The notes: generated by a model not told the origin, from the letters alone. Positions 13,152-22,227 are shown, numbered from the stretch's first letter. The stretch: 64,000 nucleotides of DNA from Saccharopolyspora gloriosae (GCF_022828475.1 NZ_CP059557.1:1364001-1428000), one strand, 5' to 3'. Numbers and translations are program-made.

Positions 13152-13484
13152 CGGATGAGCCTCCTGATTTGCCACGCACAACAGGCGACGTCCGAGCCCG
13201 GAGCGTCGCCTGCACCTACCTACACCCTGCTCCGTAAAAGGGTGGTGCACCAATGTGCGGCTCGGCGCATGCCGAGGCCGAGTCTTTGTAGGAACCCACC
13301 AAAAAACTAGCGGAGATCACCACCAGAGCGACTCCGATCGCAGGTCTACCACATGAATTCGGGTGAATCCTCGAAGATCGAGCGAGTAGCGCACGACGCC
13401 GGTTCACCGCCGCCCGCAACGCGAAGCCGCCGGATGCCTGGATCACGTGGAGGAGGTTTCCGGTCCGCCGGTTACGTTTCCGGG
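13152..13484. other. Divergent promoter region, carboxylase / histidine kinase
   Basis: A 333-base gap with promoters for both directions. On the carboxylase side 13182-13190 and 13204-13212 form a perfect 9-bp hairpin (CAGGCGACG/CGTCGCCTG) in the 5' leader, 31 bases before the start codon. A GGAGGAGG at 13449-13456 is too far from the chosen kinase start to serve it, so the kinase start is uncertain. Confidence 0.5.
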
Positions 13485-14654
13485 GTGAACTCAGCGCGCT
13501 GGAGCACGTGGCCGACGAGGCACCCGTACCTTGCCGACGCGGTGCTGGCGGGCTTCGTCACCTACGTCGCGCTGCTGGGCATCGCGCCGTCCGACGTGCT
13601 CAACAGCGGCGACCCGGGGCCGGTCGCCTACACCGCGGCCGTGCTCGGTGCGGCGCCGCTGGTGCTGCGCAGGCGTTATCCGGTGCTGGTGCTGGTGGTC
13701 GTAGCGGTCTCGCTGGCCGTGTTCTACGGATCCGGCTGCAAGACCTCCCTCGGGCTGCTCGGGCCGTTGGCCGCGATCTACACCGTGGCGGTGCGCCACC
13801 CGCTGCAGCGGTCCGTGCCCATCTCCGCCGGCGTAATCCTGCTGATCAGCAGCGGAGTCGTCCACGGCGTCGCCGACTTCAGGTGGGCCGCGGCCTCGTT
13901 CGCCGGAATCCTGTTCGGCGTGACGCAAGCCGTCATCGCGGTCACCTTGGGCTACGCGATCCGGGTGCGCGGCGAACAGGCCGAACGGCTGCGCCACGAG
14001 CGGGATCTGGAGGCCGAGCGCGCCGTCACCGAGGAACGCATGCGCATCGCGCACGAACTGCACGACGTCGTCGCCCACCACCTGTCCGTCGTGTCCGTGC
14101 AGGCGAGCCTCGCGCGGTACGTGCTCGACTCCGACCTGGAAACGGCGCGCGAGGCGCTGAACACGATCTCCGCGACCACCACCGGTTCGCTCGACGAGCT
14201 CGGCAGGTTGCTGCGGGTGCTGCGGCCCAGCCTCGACGAGAAGCCGCACGCGGGCACCAGGTTCCTCCCGCAACCCGGGCTCGACGAGCTTCCGGTGCTG
14301 CTGGAACGGGTCCGCTCCTCCGGGGTGCCGGTGGAGCTGAGCGTCGAAGGCGAACCGCGCGCCCTGTCACCCGGCGCCGAATTGTGCGCCTACCGCGTCG
14401 TGCAGGAAGCCCTGACGAACGTGCTCAAGCACGCCCCCTCGGCCACCGCCGAAGTCGTGGTGCGCCACGACGCCGATGCGGTCACCGTGCTGGTCCGCAA
14501 CGAAGGAGCACCGGCCCCGAAAGCCGGGCGACCTTCCGGGCACGGTTTGATCGGCATGTGCGAACGGGCGAAGATGTACGGCGGAACCGTCGAGGCGGGG
14601 CGTCGTCCGGAAGGTGGTTTCCAGGTCGCGCTGCGCATTCCCCGCGGGGACTGA
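13485..14654 (+). CDS. Sensor histidine kinase, NarL/DesK-type (HisKA_3)
   Basis: About 389 aa. The N-terminal half has five or six hydrophobic segments with short loops, the common membrane sensor of actinobacterial orphan-type kinases. The dimerisation motif RIAHELHDVVAHHLSVVSVQ carries the phospho-accepting His; the ATPase domain shows EALTNVLKHAP (N box) and GHGLIGMCERAKMYGG (G box). The stimulus is unknown. The GTG at 13485 places the first membrane helix after a short cytoplasmic tail; upstream in-frame starts at 13434 and 13353 exist and the ribosome site is weak, so the start is tentative. The partner response regulator begins 19 bases downstream. Confidence 0.85.
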   Translation: MNSARWSTWPTRHPYLADAVLAGFVTYVALLGIAPSDVLNSGDPGPVAYTAAVLGAAPLVLRRRYPVLVLVVVAVSLAVFYGSGCKTSLGLLGPLAAIYTVAVRHPLQRSVPISAGVILLISSGVVHGVADFRWAAASFAGILFGVTQAVIAVTLGYAIRVRGEQAERLRHERDLEAERAVTEERMRIAHELHDVVAHHLSVVSVQASLARYVLDSDLETAREALNTISATTTGSLDELGRLLRVLRPSLDEKPHAGTRFLPQPGLDELPVLLERVRSSGVPVELSVEGEPRALSPGAELCAYRVVQEALTNVLKHAPSATAEVVVRHDADAVTVLVRNEGAPAPKAGRPSGHGLIGMCERAKMYGGTVEAGRRPEGGFQVALRIPRGD

Positions 14655-14673
14655 CCGGCTCGGGAGCGGCGGC

Positions 14674-15342
14674 ATGACCGGCGTCCTCATCGTCGACGAC
14701 CAGGACCTGCTGCGGGCAGGGTTCGCCGCCCTGCTGCGCGCCACCCCCGGAATCGAGGTCGTCGGCGAGGCCGCGAACGGCCGCGAAGCCGTGGCGCTGG
14801 CACGGGAACTGCGACCCCAAGTGGTCCTGATGGACCTGCGGCTGCCGGAGCTGGACGGGGTGGGGGCCACCGAACTGATCCTCGCCGAAGCCGAGCCGCC
14901 GCGGCCGGGAATCCTGGTGCTGACCGTGTTCGACCTGGACGACTACGTGTATTCGGCGCTGCGAGCGGGCGCTTCCGGGTTCCTGCTCAAGGACAGTCCG
15001 CCGGAGACGCTGATCACCGGAGTGCGCACCGTCGCCGACGGCGGGATGCTGTTCGGTCCCACCATCACCCGGCGATTGGTGGAGACCTACATGCGGGTGC
15101 CGCCGCCGAACTCGGGGATCCCGTCGCAGCTGTCCACGCTCACCCAGCGGGAACTGGACGTGCTGCGGCTGATCGCGACCGGCGCCACCAACGCGGAGAT
15201 CGCCGAACATCTCGTCCTCAGCGAAGGCACCGTGAAGACGCACGTGAACCGGTCGATGACGAAGCTCGGTGCGTCCAGCCGCGCGCAGGCCGTGGTGATC
15301 GCCTACGAATCCGGCCTGGTCGTTCCACGCGGCCGATCCTGA
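14674..15342 (+). CDS. LuxR/NarL-family response regulator
   Basis: A 222-aa two-domain regulator. The receiver domain (residues 1-120) has the acidic pocket VDDQ, phospho-acceptor Asp in VVLMDLRLP, Thr in LVLTVFD and Lys in FLLKDSPPE. The C-terminal LuxR helix-turn-helix includes LTQRELDVLRLIATGATNAE and LVLSEGTVKTHVNRSMTKLG. Start ATG 14674 follows GGGAGCGG. It is paired with the kinase just upstream. The downstream gap holds a family palindrome shared with the convergent regulator gene. Confidence 0.9.
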   Translation: MTGVLIVDDQDLLRAGFAALLRATPGIEVVGEAANGREAVALARELRPQVVLMDLRLPELDGVGATELILAEAEPPRPGILVLTVFDLDDYVYSALRAGASGFLLKDSPPETLITGVRTVADGGMLFGPTITRRLVETYMRVPPPNSGIPSQLSTLTQRELDVLRLIATGATNAEIAEHLVLSEGTVKTHVNRSMTKLGASSRAQAVVIAYESGLVVPRGRS

Positions 15343-15408
15343 GCGGGTGCATGCCCCAGCAGCCCACTCCTGCCGGTCGAAGCGCATCGGCTCGGTGGTG
15401 CCGGTGAG

Positions 15409-15451
15409 GTGAGCGGCCCGTTCGACCGGTCCGGGCGAAGGAGGCGTTCAC
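15409..15451. repeat. Variant palindrome between convergent response regulator genes
   Basis: GTGAGCGGCCCGTTCGACC...GGGCGAAGGAGGCGTTCAC, 43 bp, a mixed arm version of the family. It sits centrally in the 124-bp gap between two convergent stops. Confidence 0.75.
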
Positions 15452-15466
15452 CTCGATGGGAGCAGG

Positions 15467-16111
15467 TCAGGCGAGGCCCGCGTCGTGGGTGGCGATGGCG
15501 ACCTGGGTGCGGTTGGACGCGCCGAGCTTGCCCATGATCCGTCCGATGTGGACTTTCACGGTGGACGCGCTCATGTAGAGGTGGCCGGCGATCTCCGCGT
15601 TGCTGAGGCCCTGCGCCACGGCGATCGCCACCTCCCGCTCGCGCGCGGTGAGCTGGTCCAGCTTAAGGCGGGCGTCGGAGTTCCCCTTGCCCGCGGCGAA
15701 CGCGCCCAGCAGCCGCTTGGTGATCCGCGGCGAGAGCATCGCCTCCCCGGAGGCCACGGTGTGCACGGCCGCGGCGAGCTCGCGCGGCGGCGTGTCCTTG
15801 AGCAGAAAACCCGAAGCCCCGGCCTGCAACGCGGCGTGCACGTACTCGTCCACGTCGAACGTGGTCAGCACCAGCACCGCGGGCGGCTCGGGCAGCGCGG
15901 CGACCCGCTTGGTCACCTCCAGGCCGTCGACGCGGGGCATCTGGATGTCGGTGAGCACCACGTCCGGCCGATGCTTGGCCACCAGCTCGGTCACACTCGA
16001 GCCGTCCGGGGCCTCCGCTGCCACCTCGATGCCCGGATCGGCTTCGAGGATGAGCCGGATGCCGCCGCGCACCAGTTCCTCGTCCTCCAACAGGACCACC
16101 CTGATGCCCAC
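15467..16111 (-). CDS. LuxR/NarL-family response regulator
   Basis: A 214-aa regulator: receiver domain with LLEDEE, phospho-acceptor in VVLTDIQMP, Thr in LVLTTFDVD and Lys in FLLKDTPPR, then a LuxR helix-turn-helix (LTAREREVAIAVAQGLSNAE and LYMSASTVKVHIGRIMGKLG). The GTG start at 16111 follows GGGGAG. It is last in the operon ABC ATPase, permease, kinase, regulator; a 110-base gap with a strong hairpin separates it from the kinase, so its level may be set separately. The system probably senses something handled by the exporter, such as a cell-envelope-active peptide. Confidence 0.9.
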   Translation of the reverse strand: MGIRVVLLEDEELVRGGIRLILEADPGIEVAAEAPDGSSVTELVAKHRPDVVLTDIQMPRVDGLEVTKRVAALPEPPAVLVLTTFDVDEYVHAALQAGASGFLLKDTPPRELAAAVHTVASGEAMLSPRITKRLLGAFAAGKGNSDARLKLDQLTAREREVAIAVAQGLSNAEIAGHLYMSASTVKVHIGRIMGKLGASNRTQVAIATHDAGLA

Positions 16112-16153
16112 GTGACTCCCCGCGACCGACGATGTTGCCGCCCCACGGTATCC

Positions 16154-16195
16154 AGCCCGGTTCCGGCAGTTCCAGGGTGTCGGCGGAACCGGGCT
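16154..16195 (-). promoter_or_regulatory. Intercistronic hairpin between kinase and regulator genes
   Basis: AGCCCGGTTCCG and CGGAACCGGGCT form a perfect 12-bp stem with an 18-base loop in the 110-base gap. It could be a partial terminator or an mRNA-stabilising element. Confidence 0.55.
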
Positions 16196-16221
16196 CGCCG
16201 ATCACGGCCCAATGCGGACCT

Positions 16222-17436
16222 TCAGGAGGCGTTCGCGGTCTCCAGCACCGGAAACGCCGCCCGCACCCGGTACCCGTCGTCCTCGGTTCGGCCCACCTGC
16301 AACGTGCCGCCCGCGAGGGTGACCCGTTCCCGCATCCCGATGAGTCCGTAGCCGGAGCCCTCCACGTTCGTGGTGCCGGTACCGCGCTGGTTGGTCACCT
16401 CCACGACCAGGCCGTCGTCGGCGAGGACCGACGCGCGCACCGGCGAACCGGGGGCGTGCTTGCCCGCGTTCGTCAGCGCCTCCTGCATGACGCGGTAGGC
16501 GGCGCGGCCGACCGCCATCGGGGCCGCAGGCAGCTCCGCGGGCATGTCCAGCGTGATGTTCGCGCCCGCCGCGACCGAATCCGCGACCAGCTCCCGCACA
16601 CCGTCCAAGGCCGGAGCGGCGTGGTCGCCACCGGGGTTCTCGGCGTCGTCGCGCAGCGCCCGCAGCATCTCCCGCAGCTCGGTCAGCGCGGTCGAGCTGG
16701 ACTCCCGGATGATCTCGGCGACCTCCTCGGTGCGCTGATCGGTGGCCGTCATCGTCAACGCGCCCGCCTGCAACGAAATGACGCTGACCCGGTGGGCCAC
16801 CACGTCGTGCATCTCCCGGGCGATGCGCCGCCGCTCGGCGGTGACGGCGCGTTCGGCGAGCAGGTCCCGTTCCCGCTCGGCCTGCACGGCGCGTTCCCGC
16901 AGGCTCCGCAGCAAGTCCTTGCGCGAGTAGAGCCACAACCCGAGCAGCAGTGGCATCCCGGCCAGCAGCACGATCCCGAGACCCACGCCCGCCACCAAGG
17001 TCAGCAGACCGTTCGACCACAGCGAGTAGTTCTCCGGTAGCCCCACTCGCAGCACGTGAGCGGCGGAGATGATCCCGGCGGCTCCCCACGTGGCCAGCAC
17101 CGGCCCACGCCGGCTGGCCATCGTGTACATCGCGACCACCATTCCGGTGGCGGAGCCGTCGACGCCCGCCAGCAGCGAGTGGACCGAGGCGGCCACCACC
17201 GCGACCAGGGGGAACCGCCTGCGAAGCAACATCGCGCCGAACAGCACGATGTTCGTGGGGATCAGCGCCCACTGCTGCCAGATCGCCGGATCGTCCGGCA
17301 TCGCCACCGCCAACGACGCGATCAGCAGATCGAGCAGCAGCGACCGGAACTTGCCGTCCCACAAGGAGAGCCGAGCGGCCCACTTTCCATTTCCACGCAC
17401 CCGACCAAGGTAGGCGGTGGCGTCGGCGATCGACAT
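16222..17436 (-). CDS. Sensor histidine kinase, NarL/DesK-type
   Basis: A 404-aa kinase with four to six N-terminal membrane segments (residues about 25-170), a basic linker, the HisKA_3 motif RIAREMHDVVAHRVSVISLQ with the phospho-accepting His, and an ATPase domain with EALTNAGKHAPGSPVR and GYGLIGMRERVTLAGG. The ATG at 17436 overlaps the permease stop (TGATG), which fixes the start and shows translational coupling to the exporter. Coupling of kinase and exporter suggests that the exporter substrate, or flux through the exporter, is the signal. Confidence 0.9.
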   Translation of the reverse strand: MSIADATAYLGRVRGNGKWAARLSLWDGKFRSLLLDLLIASLAVAMPDDPAIWQQWALIPTNIVLFGAMLLRRRFPLVAVVAASVHSLLAGVDGSATGMVVAMYTMASRRGPVLATWGAAGIISAAHVLRVGLPENYSLWSNGLLTLVAGVGLGIVLLAGMPLLLGLWLYSRKDLLRSLRERAVQAERERDLLAERAVTAERRRIAREMHDVVAHRVSVISLQAGALTMTATDQRTEEVAEIIRESSSTALTELREMLRALRDDAENPGGDHAAPALDGVRELVADSVAAGANITLDMPAELPAAPMAVGRAAYRVMQEALTNAGKHAPGSPVRASVLADDGLVVEVTNQRGTGTTNVEGSGYGLIGMRERVTLAGGTLQVGRTEDDGYRVRAAFPVLETANAS

Positions 17437-18272
17437 CACGCGTCCCGCCGAGACAGCAGCACCGTCGCGGCCACCGACAACGCGGCCGTGATCGCCAGCA
17501 GCGGCAGCGGCGCCCACCAGCTCACCGTGTCCGGATTCTGGAACAGCGAAGCCGCCGACGCGAAGGGCGCCGCGGAGATGTCGACGTCCAGGAGCGAGAC
17601 GAGCAAGAGCTCCAGCAGCAGCGGCACCAGCAGCACCGCGCTCAGCGCGGCGGCCGCGCTCCGGGTCAGCCCGGCGAGCGCGAGCCCGAACAGCGCGGAC
17701 AGCACCACGTAGAGCACCACCCCGGCACCGATCGTGAACACCAGCGAGGACGGCGCGGGAAGCAGCACCAGGTAGGTCACCGCCACCGAGGCAACCGAGA
17801 TCACCGCGCCGACCGCCGCGGTCAACGCCATCTTCGCCAGCACGATGTGGTTGCGGGAACGCACCGCGAGCATCGTGGTGATGATCGTCCGGTTGCGGTA
17901 GTCGGTGGCGAACAGGTTCACGCCGATCGCCGCGACGAACAGCGCCGCCAGCTTCGGCGGCAAGCTGAACGACTGCTCGAACGCCTGCTCCGCGCCCATG
18001 TCCTTCGTCAGGGCGTTCACGGCGGCCAGCAGTTGCAGCAGCACGGCACCGCCCGCCAGCAACCACGGCGTGCGCAAGGTGCGCAGCCCCATCCACTCGT
18101 AGCGCAGCGCCGCGCCGAATCCGGCGCCCGCGCGGGACGGTTCCGCGGCGGGGGAGTGCGGCGGGTGCGCCGCCGGGGGAGCGGCCCCCGGCTGTCGGGG
18201 CGCCGGCTGGTGCCGGACGGTGGGGGCGTCCACGCCCCGCGGATCCATGTCGGAGTCGTAGCGCAGGTTCAT
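17436..18272 (-). CDS. ABC-2 type transporter permease
   Basis: A 278-aa membrane protein with a Pro/Ala-rich cytoplasmic N-terminus (about 50 residues) and six predicted hydrophobic helices, including LLAGGAVLLQLLAAVNALT and a C-terminal ITAALSVAATVLLSRRDA. FATDYRNRTIITTMLAVRSR is typical of ABC-2 permeases of bacitracin/lantibiotic-type exporters. Its ATG overlaps the ATPase stop by four bases and its stop overlaps the kinase start, so three genes are tightly coupled. The exported substrate is unknown. Confidence 0.88.
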   Translation of the reverse strand: MNLRYDSDMDPRGVDAPTVRHQPAPRQPGAAPPAAHPPHSPAAEPSRAGAGFGAALRYEWMGLRTLRTPWLLAGGAVLLQLLAAVNALTKDMGAEQAFEQSFSLPPKLAALFVAAIGVNLFATDYRNRTIITTMLAVRSRNHIVLAKMALTAAVGAVISVASVAVTYLVLLPAPSSLVFTIGAGVVLYVVLSALFGLALAGLTRSAAAALSAVLLVPLLLELLLVSLLDVDISAAPFASAASLFQNPDTVSWWAPLPLLAITAALSVAATVLLSRRDA

Positions 18273-19006
18273 GCCGCGTTCCTCTCGATTCCCCGGTACT
18301 GCACGGCGGCCGACGTCGCGGCCAAGTACGCGTCCTCCAACGTGCCCCGCGGCGCGTGCCGGGCGACGAACTCCGGCACCGGCTGCGCGGCGATCAACCT
18401 GCCGTTGCCGATCACGACCAGGTCATCGGCGAGCTGGGACATCTCCGAGAGCAGGTGCGAGGAGGCGAACACGGTGCGACCCTCGGCGGCCAGGCCGCGC
18501 AGGAACCGCCGCATCCAGTGCACGCCCTCCGGGTCGAGGCCGTTCGCCGGTTCGTCCAAGATCAGGTATTCCGGGTCGCCGAGCAGCGCCGTGGCGAGCC
18601 CGAGCCGCTGGCGCATGCCGAGGCTGAACTTCCCCGCGCGGCGCGACCGCGCCGACTCCAGCCCCACCGCCCCGAGCGCCCGATCGACCTGCGAGTCCGG
18701 GATTCCCGCGCTCGCGGCGACCATCCGCAGGTGGCCGCGAGCGGTCCGGGCCGGATGCGCGGCGCCCGCGTCGAGCAGCGCCCCGACGCCGCGCAGCGGA
18801 TCGGGCAGCTCCCGGTAGGTCCGCCCGCCGAACGTGGTGCGCCCCTGCCCGTGGTCGAGGCCGAGCATCAACCGCATGGTGGTGGACTTGCCGGCTCCGT
18901 TCGGGCCGAGGAATCCGGTGACGACTCCCGGTCGCACGGTAAACGAGAGGTCGTCGACGACCGTCGTGCTGCCGTGACTCTTGGTCAGGCCCTGTGCAGT
19001 GATCAT
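18269..19006 (-). CDS. ABC transporter ATP-binding protein, BcrA-like
   Basis: A 245-aa ATPase with Walker A GPNGAGKSTT near residue 36, signature motif FSLGMRQRLGLA, Walker B YLILDEPANGLDP and switch His in FASSHLLSE. The sequence is that of drug or bacteriocin exporters (BcrA/CcmA group). AAAGGAG seven bases before the ATG at 19006 supports the start, and this is the first gene of the four-gene operon. With the downstream permease it forms a probable antimicrobial-peptide efflux or self-protection pump. Confidence 0.92.
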   Translation of the reverse strand: MITAQGLTKSHGSTTVVDDLSFTVRPGVVTGFLGPNGAGKSTTMRLMLGLDHGQGRTTFGGRTYRELPDPLRGVGALLDAGAAHPARTARGHLRMVAASAGIPDSQVDRALGAVGLESARSRRAGKFSLGMRQRLGLATALLGDPEYLILDEPANGLDPEGVHWMRRFLRGLAAEGRTVFASSHLLSEMSQLADDLVVIGNGRLIAAQPVPEFVARHAPRGTLEDAYLAATSAAVQYRGIERNAA

Positions 19007-19218
19007 GGTGTAGCTCCTTTCCTGCCACCAGAGTCGTCCGGCGCGGGGCGAGATGCGTCCGGCTTCAGGACACGGCGGCGTACGACTTTCCGGTAAGTCG
19101 GCTCGGCCCGAAGTGCGGACGTGCGGGAACCTCGTTGCGGGGCAACATTGATCTCATCGGCGGCAACGGAAACCGCCACCTCCACTCAGAAGCTCGTCCC
19201 AGGAACGGAGCCATTCCC

Positions 19219-19485
19219 ATGAAGTCCTTGATCGCGCAGCACTCGGCGCTCGCCGCGAGCACCGGGGAACAGGCCGCCGCTTGGGTGTTCACCGGCGGTG
19301 CGCTGCTGGTGGTCGCCGCGTTCGCGGCCCTGTTCATCGCGGCGCTGATCAGCATCCTCGGCTCCGGGTTGTCCGGCGGGATGAAGCTGGTGTGGATCGT
19401 GCTCGCGTTCATGGCGCCGTTCCTCGGCAGCCTGCTGTGGTTCGTGTTCGGCCGCCCCGACGCCCGCAGGCGCTTCGCGGGCTGA
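19219..19485 (+). CDS. Small membrane protein, PLDc_N type, copy 1
   Basis: An 88-aa protein with two transmembrane helices (VFTGGALLVVAAFAALFIAA and LVWIVLAFMAPFLGSLLWFV) ending FGRPDARRR. That ending, with the second helix, is the signature of the short N-terminal domain of cardiolipin-synthase-like proteins, which also occurs alone in actinomycetes. No catalytic HKD motif, so no enzymatic role is claimed. A related gene follows 69 bases downstream. It is divergent from the ABC exporter operon. Confidence 0.75.
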   Translation: MKSLIAQHSALAASTGEQAAAWVFTGGALLVVAAFAALFIAALISILGSGLSGGMKLVWIVLAFMAPFLGSLLWFVFGRPDARRRFAG

Positions 19486-19554
19486 CTCCGGTTTTCGCAC
19501 CCGACTGATCCGCATTCCGACGGCGTGCGCCGTCGTAGGTGAAAGGACCACCCC

Positions 19555-19851
19555 ATGTTCAACTCGCAGCTCGTACTCGCTCAGGCCGCCGTCGACAACT
19601 CGACCCACACGGTCTGGAACGTGCTGATCCTGATCGGGTTCGGCCTGGTCGCGGTCGGCTTCCTCGCGCTGTTCATCGGCGCGCTCGTGAGCATCTTCCG
19701 ATCCGAGACCGACAGCGCGACGAAGGCCGTGTGGGCGCTGATCGCGCTGATGGCGCCGGTGCTCGGCTGCCTCCTGTGGTTCGTGTTCGGGCGCTCCAGC
19801 GCACGGCCGACCCCGCAGCAGCCGGTCGAGCAGGACACCGCCGCCGCGTGA
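19555..19851 (+). CDS. Small membrane protein, PLDc_N type, copy 2
   Basis: A 98-aa protein with two transmembrane helices and the same ending as its neighbour (LLWFVFGRSSAR), then a short polar tail. Start ATG 19555 has GAAAGGA upstream. A CGACGGC/GCCGTCG hairpin (19518-19535) lies between the two genes. The shared helix-loop-helix layout suggests a tandem duplication with strong divergence. Function unknown. Confidence 0.75.
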   Translation: MFNSQLVLAQAAVDNSTHTVWNVLILIGFGLVAVGFLALFIGALVSIFRSETDSATKAVWALIALMAPVLGCLLWFVFGRSSARPTPQQPVEQDTAAA

Positions 19852-19867
19852 CCGGACGGAGAAGAGA

Positions 19868-20989
19868 TCAGCGCGCCTGCGGTCGTTCCGCCGGCGCGCT
19901 GAGTGCTCGAGAGTCCACGATGTCGGTGCCCGCGAGCCTGCCGGTGAGGCCCCGGTGGTGGTGGCTGCGCGGCACCGACAGCGCGTGCACCGCGAACCAG
20001 GCCACCGCGAACCCGGTGCCCGCCGGCGGCCACACCACGTTGATCAGGCCTTCCACCAGGGCGAACCCGCCCAATCCCGCGAACCAGCGCAGCAGGACGT
20101 TCCGCATCCCGGGACGCGCCCCGTCCTGGACGCTGCGCAGCAGCACCGCGTGCTGGCCGAGCGTGCTGCCGCGGCCGGCGACGGTGCCGATCAGCAGCAG
20201 CACGGCGGGCGCGAACCACAGCGCGGCCGACTCGAGCCACACCTGCGCCGCCGGGTCGAGGCGCACCCCGCCGATCCGCAGCAGCAGGTCCGTGCCACGG
20301 GCCAGCGCCACGCCCAGCCACCACAGCAGCAGCACGTCGCAGCCCATCCCGAGCAGCCTGCGGTAGGTCCTGACCGGCCGCGGCGAACCCGCCTCGGTAC
20401 CGCTGTGCTGACCGGGAACGAGCCGCAGCACCCGCGCGAGCAGCGCACCGACGAGCGCCCCCGAGGTGTTCGCGATCAGGTCGTCCACGTCGAACAGCCG
20501 GTACGGGCACGGGTACAGGAACCAGATCCCGGTGATCTGGGTGAGCTCCACCGCCAGCGACACCATGAACCCGGCGAGCACGGTCCCGCCGAAGCCCTCG
20601 CGCAGCAGGTGCCGCACGAACATGCCCAACGGCACGAACAGCAGGATGTTGAACCCGAACTGCTGCACCGAGGAGTCCGCGAGCAGCCCGGTCGGTTCCG
20701 CCCAGTAGCCCGGTCGTCGCAGCCCGTCGAACCCGGCGAACGGCCGCCACTGCGGCCGCAGCTCCCCGAACACGTCGCAGAATCCGGGTCCCACCGGCGG
20801 CAGCGGCACCAGCACGTAGGCGACCAGGCCCAGGGCGTAGAGCACGGCGGCCAGGAACAGCAGCAGCGTGCCGGGGCGCAGCTCACCGCGCCTGCGGTGC
20901 TCCCTGGCCACGTAGGGCACGAACAGCAGCACCGCCAAGGCCACGGCCACCACCGCAGCCGCCACCGCGGGCAGTACCCGGATGTTCAC
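19868..20989 (-). CDS. VanZ-family membrane protein with RDD-like C-terminus
   Basis: A 373-aa protein. The N-terminal half is a VanZ domain: about five membrane helices with NILLFVPLGMFVRHLL and AVELTQITGIWFLYPCPYRL and the conserved FDVDDLIANTSGALVG. VanZ proteins confer low-level teicoplanin resistance in enterococci by an unknown mechanism. The C-terminal part (RTYRRLLGMGCDVLLLWWLG onward) has further helices resembling an RDD domain. The GTG start at 20989 follows AAAGGA. It converges with the PLDc_N-like gene. Confidence 0.82.
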   Translation of the reverse strand: MNIRVLPAVAAAVVAVALAVLLFVPYVAREHRRRGELRPGTLLLFLAAVLYALGLVAYVLVPLPPVGPGFCDVFGELRPQWRPFAGFDGLRRPGYWAEPTGLLADSSVQQFGFNILLFVPLGMFVRHLLREGFGGTVLAGFMVSLAVELTQITGIWFLYPCPYRLFDVDDLIANTSGALVGALLARVLRLVPGQHSGTEAGSPRPVRTYRRLLGMGCDVLLLWWLGVALARGTDLLLRIGGVRLDPAAQVWLESAALWFAPAVLLLIGTVAGRGSTLGQHAVLLRSVQDGARPGMRNVLLRWFAGLGGFALVEGLINVVWPPAGTGFAVAWFAVHALSVPRSHHHRGLTGRLAGTDIVDSRALSAPAERPQAR

Positions 20990-21029
20990 CAGGGGTCCTT
21001 TCCGGGTGGCCTGCGCAGTGGGTCGCTCA

Positions 21030-21119
21030 GCGGAACCTCAGCGGCTTGCTCGCTGCGGGATCAGTCGTCCGATCCACCGCGAAAGCGTTGTCCTCGCGAG
21101 GAAGCCGCTGAGAACCCGC
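21030..21119 (-). repeat. Structured dispersed element, copy B
   Basis: On the minus strand it reads GCGGGTTCTCAG, a variable 8-mer, TCGCGAGGACA, a variable centre, GATCCCGCAGCGAG, a variable 7-mer, CTGAGGTTCCGC. The four boxes are identical to copy A at 43545-43643; the variable segments pair with each other (CGGCTT/AAGCCG). A CGGCGAAGCCG mini-hairpin lies just 5' (about 21152-21162). Confidence 0.75.
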
Positions 21120-21203
21120 CGGTGGTCTTGTGCTCAAGCCGGTCACTGCTCATCGGCTTCGCCGCTGACAGGACAACGACCCGAAGAGCGTTGAGCCGGT
21201 CCG

Positions 21204-21749
21204 TCAGTGCTCGTAGGTGGTGGACAGGACCGCGCGGGCCAGGGTGTGGTTCAGTGCCGTGAAGTTGACGACGGCGGGAGTGACCTGGTCGTTCACCCCG
21301 AGCTTCGGCACGTCCAGCGCGAGTACCGCGAACAGGTAGCGGTGCGGGCGGTCGCCGGGCGGCGGTGCGGCGCCGGCGTAGGCGCGCTCGCCCAGGTCGT
21401 TCGGGACCTGGAACGCGCCCGCGGGCACTCCGGAACCGGTGGCGGACCCGGCGTCGGTGGGCAGTTCGGCGACGTCGGCGGGCACGTCGACGAGCGTCCA
21501 GTGCCAGAACCCGCCGGGGATCGGGGCGTCGGGATCGAAGCAGGTGACGACGAAGCTCTGCGTCTCGGCGGGGAAGCCTTCCCAGCTCAGCTGCGGGGAG
21601 CGGTTGTCGCCGCCCGCGCCCATGCCGCTGTAGACGTGGGTGAGCGCGAGCTGCTCGTCGGCGGGGGCGTCCTTCGAGGTGAGCGTGAACGAGGGGACCT
21701 CGGGCAGCAGCGAGTACGGGTCCGGGTCGGTCGGACGTTGCAGGCTCAT
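21204..21749 (-). CDS. YbhB/YbcL-type PEBP protein (Raf kinase inhibitor-like)
   Basis: A 181-aa phosphatidylethanolamine-binding-protein family member. Hallmarks in order: NRSPQLSWEGFPAETQSF, then CFDPDAPIPGGFWHWTLVDV (the DPDAP and GxFxHW motifs of the anion pocket), GYAG-like AYAGAAPPPGDRPHRYLFAV, and C-terminal GRV-like region. Bacterial members are cytoplasmic or periplasmic and of unknown role; no signal peptide is seen here. GAGGAGGAG precedes the ATG at 21749. Confidence 0.88.
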   Translation of the reverse strand: MSLQRPTDPDPYSLLPEVPSFTLTSKDAPADEQLALTHVYSGMGAGGDNRSPQLSWEGFPAETQSFVVTCFDPDAPIPGGFWHWTLVDVPADVAELPTDAGSATGSGVPAGAFQVPNDLGERAYAGAAPPPGDRPHRYLFAVLALDVPKLGVNDQVTPAVVNFTALNHTLARAVLSTTYEH

Positions 21750-22227
21750 TCGGTCTCCTCCTCGACGGGCGCGGGTGCTGGACGATCATCGGCACCGCCC
21801 GGTCGCAGCCTAATGGGAGCCGCGCGCGCTCCTGCGCGGGCGCCGGTCCACGACGAGTGGTGCCGCACGGTCACACCGCTGATGCAACCCGTGCAAGTAT
21901 TCACTTGATCGAGTTATTGTCGCTGCCCGTCCGGCTCGGGATCATGGTCCTTGTGCACACCGATCTTGGTGTCGGTGATCGTGTCACGGACGGGTTCGGA
22001 CAATTTCGCTCGGGTGGCCTCATTGCGGGGATCACCGGTTCTGCGAGCGGCACTGCAAACGGCTCGATCCCCGAATGCGAGAATCGGTCCGCCGGATTCG
22101 AAACGGTCGCAAAACGACCCCGGGCCGGCGGTGCACGTGCCCAAAGTTCTGCCGACATCGATACCGGCGAGGTCCGGATTCACCGATGTCGGTTCGGGGG
22201 ATGTCGATGCTGGGGGATAGCTCAGTC
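21750..22227. other. Intergenic region before a lone WhiJ-like regulator
   Basis: A 478-base region with lower GC than its surroundings in 21900-22200. Short open readings on both strands have no ribosome site or recognisable product. It must contain the divergent promoters of the PEBP and XRE genes. Confidence 0.4.

Noticed and set aside
21901-22183. Minus-strand readings of 85-89 codons between the PEBP and XRE genes
   Set aside because: Two overlapping frames look equally protein-like, neither has a ribosome site, and no family is recognised.
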